Of a stretch of DNA of 64,000 bases, positions 62,563 to 64,000 are shown piece by piece. The position numbers and the translations under genes were made by a program. How positions within the stretch are numbered: position 1 is the stretch's first letter; each line of letters starts with the position of its first letter. The notes beneath the pieces were generated by a model, which did not search any database, was not told where the DNA came from, and worked only from the letters and a program-made list of their open reading frames with translations. This DNA is from Ruegeria sp. SCSIO 43209 (lineage in GTDB: Bacteria > Pseudomonadota > Alphaproteobacteria > Rhodobacterales > Rhodobacteraceae): NCBI RefSeq assembly GCF_019904295.1, contig NZ_CP065359.1, positions 1,699,001 through 1,763,000 on the forward strand, written 5' to 3'.

Positions 62563-63690
62563 TTACAGCACCTGATCCAGAACCCGTTTCAGGCGCGCAA
62601 TCGTGTCGTCAACATCATACAGCTTGTCCAAGCCAAACAGGCCGAGACGGAAGGTGCTGAACCCTTCGGGTTCGTCACATTGCAACGGTACGCCGGCTGC
62701 GATCTGCATGCCTAGGGCCGCGAACTTCTTGCCGTTCTGCACTTCGGGGTCTGCTGTATAGCTGACCACCACACCTGGCGCGCCGAACCCTTCGGCAGCA
62801 ACCGACATGACGCCCTTGTCCCTAAGATAGGCCCGGACGCCATCACCCAGCGCCCATTGCGCCGCGCGCAGCTTTTCGAAGCCGTACGCGCGCGTCTCGG
62901 CCATTGTGTCGCGGAAGGAAAGCAGAGAATCCGTGGGCATGGTGGCGTGATAGGCATGCCCGCCATTCTCGTAGGCCTGCATGATCTGGCGCCATTTCTT
63001 CAAATCTATCGCAAAGCTATCGGATGAGGTTTCTGCCAGCCGCGCCTCGGCGCGTTCGGATAGCATGACAAGACCGGCGCATGGCGTTGCGCTCCACCCC
63101 TTCTGCGGAGCCGAGATCAGCACATCCACTCCGGTGGCCTTCATATCGACCCAGGCACAGCCCGAGGCGATGCAGTCCAGCACCATCAACGCCCCCACCT
63201 CATGCGCAGCAGCGGCCATCGCTGTCACATAATCATCAGGCAGAATCACTCCGGCCGAGGTCTCAACATGCGGCGCGAAGACAATACCCGGTCGTTTCTC
63301 ATGGATTGTCGCGACAACTTCATCAATCGGGGCCGGAGCAAAAGGTGACGGGCTGGAATTGCCGGTTTCGCGCGCTTTGAGAACGGTGGTCGACGATGTC
63401 AGATCACCTGACTCGATGATCTGGCTCCACCGATATGAAAACCACCCATTGCGTACGACAAGCACATCAGCATCCCGCGCAAACTGTCGCGCGACGGCTT
63501 CCATCCCAAAGGTACCTCCGCCGGGAATGACCGCAACGCCTTCAGCATTGTAAACTTCACGCAGCATTGCTGAAATATCGCGCATGACTTGCTGAAAACT
63601 TGCAGACATATGGTTCAGAGAACGGTCGGTAAAAACCACCGAGAACTCCTCCAGCCCGCCCGGGTCAACAGTATTCAGTAGTGCCGGCAT
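62563..63690 (-). CDS. Class V aminotransferase (alanine-glyoxylate / serine-pyruvate type)
   Basis: A 375-residue PLP enzyme. The PLP lysine is K197 in LISAPQKGWSATPCAGLVML; the upstream aspartate motif is LMVLDCIASGCAWVDMKATG. Typical GGGTFGMEAVARQFARDADV holds the phosphate. Substrates of such proteins include alanine, serine, phosphonates and taurine derivatives; none is fixed here. It is divergent from the partial GntR gene at the window end, 232 bases away, which may control it. Confidence 0.88.
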   Translation of the reverse strand: MPALLNTVDPGGLEEFSVVFTDRSLNHMSASFQQVMRDISAMLREVYNAEGVAVIPGGGTFGMEAVARQFARDADVLVVRNGWFSYRWSQIIESGDLTSSTTVLKARETGNSSPSPFAPAPIDEVVATIHEKRPGIVFAPHVETSAGVILPDDYVTAMAAAAHEVGALMVLDCIASGCAWVDMKATGVDVLISAPQKGWSATPCAGLVMLSERAEARLAETSSDSFAIDLKKWRQIMQAYENGGHAYHATMPTDSLLSFRDTMAETRAYGFEKLRAAQWALGDGVRAYLRDKGVMSVAAEGFGAPGVVVSYTADPEVQNGKKFAALGMQIAAGVPLQCDEPEGFSTFRLGLFGLDKLYDVDDTIARLKRVLDQVL

Positions 63691-63922
63691 GACGCATCCT
63701 TTCTATTGGGTCCTTTTTGTTCTGCCTTGTCTTGCGCGCTCGGTAAAGCGTCAAACGCGGCCTGAAGTTGACCCAAAGTAACCCACAGCCAAAAATTTCA
63801 TTTTGAGTTTTTACATGCCACAATTAGCAGAAATGACGCCAACCAGAGTCAGGTCCCCTTTACACCCTAGCGTGTTTCTGAACAGATACACACACTTTGA
63901 ACAAGAACGGATAATTTTACTC
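63691..63922. other. Intergenic region between aminotransferase and GntR gene
   Basis: 232 bases with no credible gene. It likely holds both divergent promoters. I see no clear dyad. Confidence 0.4.
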
Positions 63923-64000
63923 GTGACTGCGCAAAAGCGGATTAGTTTTCAAGTCGTTCGAGACGAGGTAAAGCGGCGGATTGAATCCCGCATATGGCCT
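63923..64000 (+). CDS. GntR family regulator, N-terminal part (runs off the window)
   Basis: Only 26 codons are inside. GTG 63923 begins VTAQKRISFQVVRDEVKRRI, then ESRIWP, the start of a GntR winged-helix domain, in which WPPG usually follows. It continues past base 64000. HutC-type is likely but unprovable here. It may regulate the divergent aminotransferase gene. Confidence 0.6.
   Translation, partial: MTAQKRISFQVVRDEVKRRIESRIWP

Noticed and set aside
1..64000. Prophage, insertion sequence, integron or CRISPR array
   Set aside because: No integrase, transposase, terminal inverted repeats or regularly spaced repeats were seen in the window.

Overview
The window reads as chromosomal DNA of a marine alphaproteobacterium of the Rhodobacterales (Roseobacter group, Ruegeria-like). 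This rests on GC-rich codon use, gene families and gene orders typical of that group (helicase - S4 protein - FdxA - CarD; YqeY/CarA divergent; RpoH with an alphaproteobacterial promoter) and an FnrL-type box at ctaD. I see no integrase, transposase, phage gene or CRISPR array. Housekeeping genes are mixed with two catabolic clusters.

1-8.2 kb: a complete reductive pyrimidine degradation locus. PreT and PreA reduce uracil or thymine, a dihydropyrimidinase opens the ring, and an M20 amidohydrolase (beta-ureidopropionase type) releases beta-alanine. An ABC transporter (ATPase and the start of a permease) and a GNAT protein follow in the same operon. A RutR-like TetR regulator is divergent. A perfect RutR-type palindrome lies in its intergenic region and a degenerate copy lies upstream of preT.

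8.2-21 kb: a ChrR-type cupin, a putative glycosyltransferase, MetY, two more small enzymes or envelope proteins, a 628-residue membrane protein with PilM/GspL-like and PilP/GspC-like ends, Hpd with a divergent AsnC regulator, a Kef-type antiporter, CobT and CobS, and a K+ channel with a C-terminal zinc ribbon. 21-31.7 kb: CarD, FdxA, S4 protein, SUV3-like helicase, TPR protein, SCP2 protein, lipase-like hydrolase, oligopeptidase F, EamA transporter, DksA/TraR protein and an oxidoreductase.

32-37.6 kb: a FAS1-RTX protein, RpoH with its own RpoH-type promoter, an RluD-type pseudouridine synthase whose start codon overlaps that of a divergent small membrane protein, and a fucosyltransferase-like protein with a TPR tail. 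37.7-47.7 kb: an amino-sugar locus of two divergent operons (NagA, SIS deaminase, GntR regulator, BadF-type kinase; and MurQ, a sugar ABC transporter and an oxidoreductase). The two promoters carry matching 11-bp tandem GGTAT repeats, which are likely operators.

47.7-64 kb: tRNA-Leu(GAG), a DsbA-family protein, LipB, a CDF metal exporter with a MerR-type promoter next to a frameshifted MerR gene, a HIT protein, CtaD with an FNR box, a bestrophin, an isomerase, DUF2244, YqeY, CarA, a c-di-GMP-receptor-like domain fused to a processive glycosyltransferase, two GntR regulators (one cut by the window edge), a pyrimidine 5'-nucleotidase, a small membrane protein, a UbiH-type monooxygenase and a class V aminotransferase.

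I did not find one unmistakable new system. The best leads are the MshEN-GT2 fusion, the FUT-TPR protein, the PilM/PilP-like fusion, the tandem-repeat operators of the amino-sugar regulon and the decayed MerR gene beside an intact operator.
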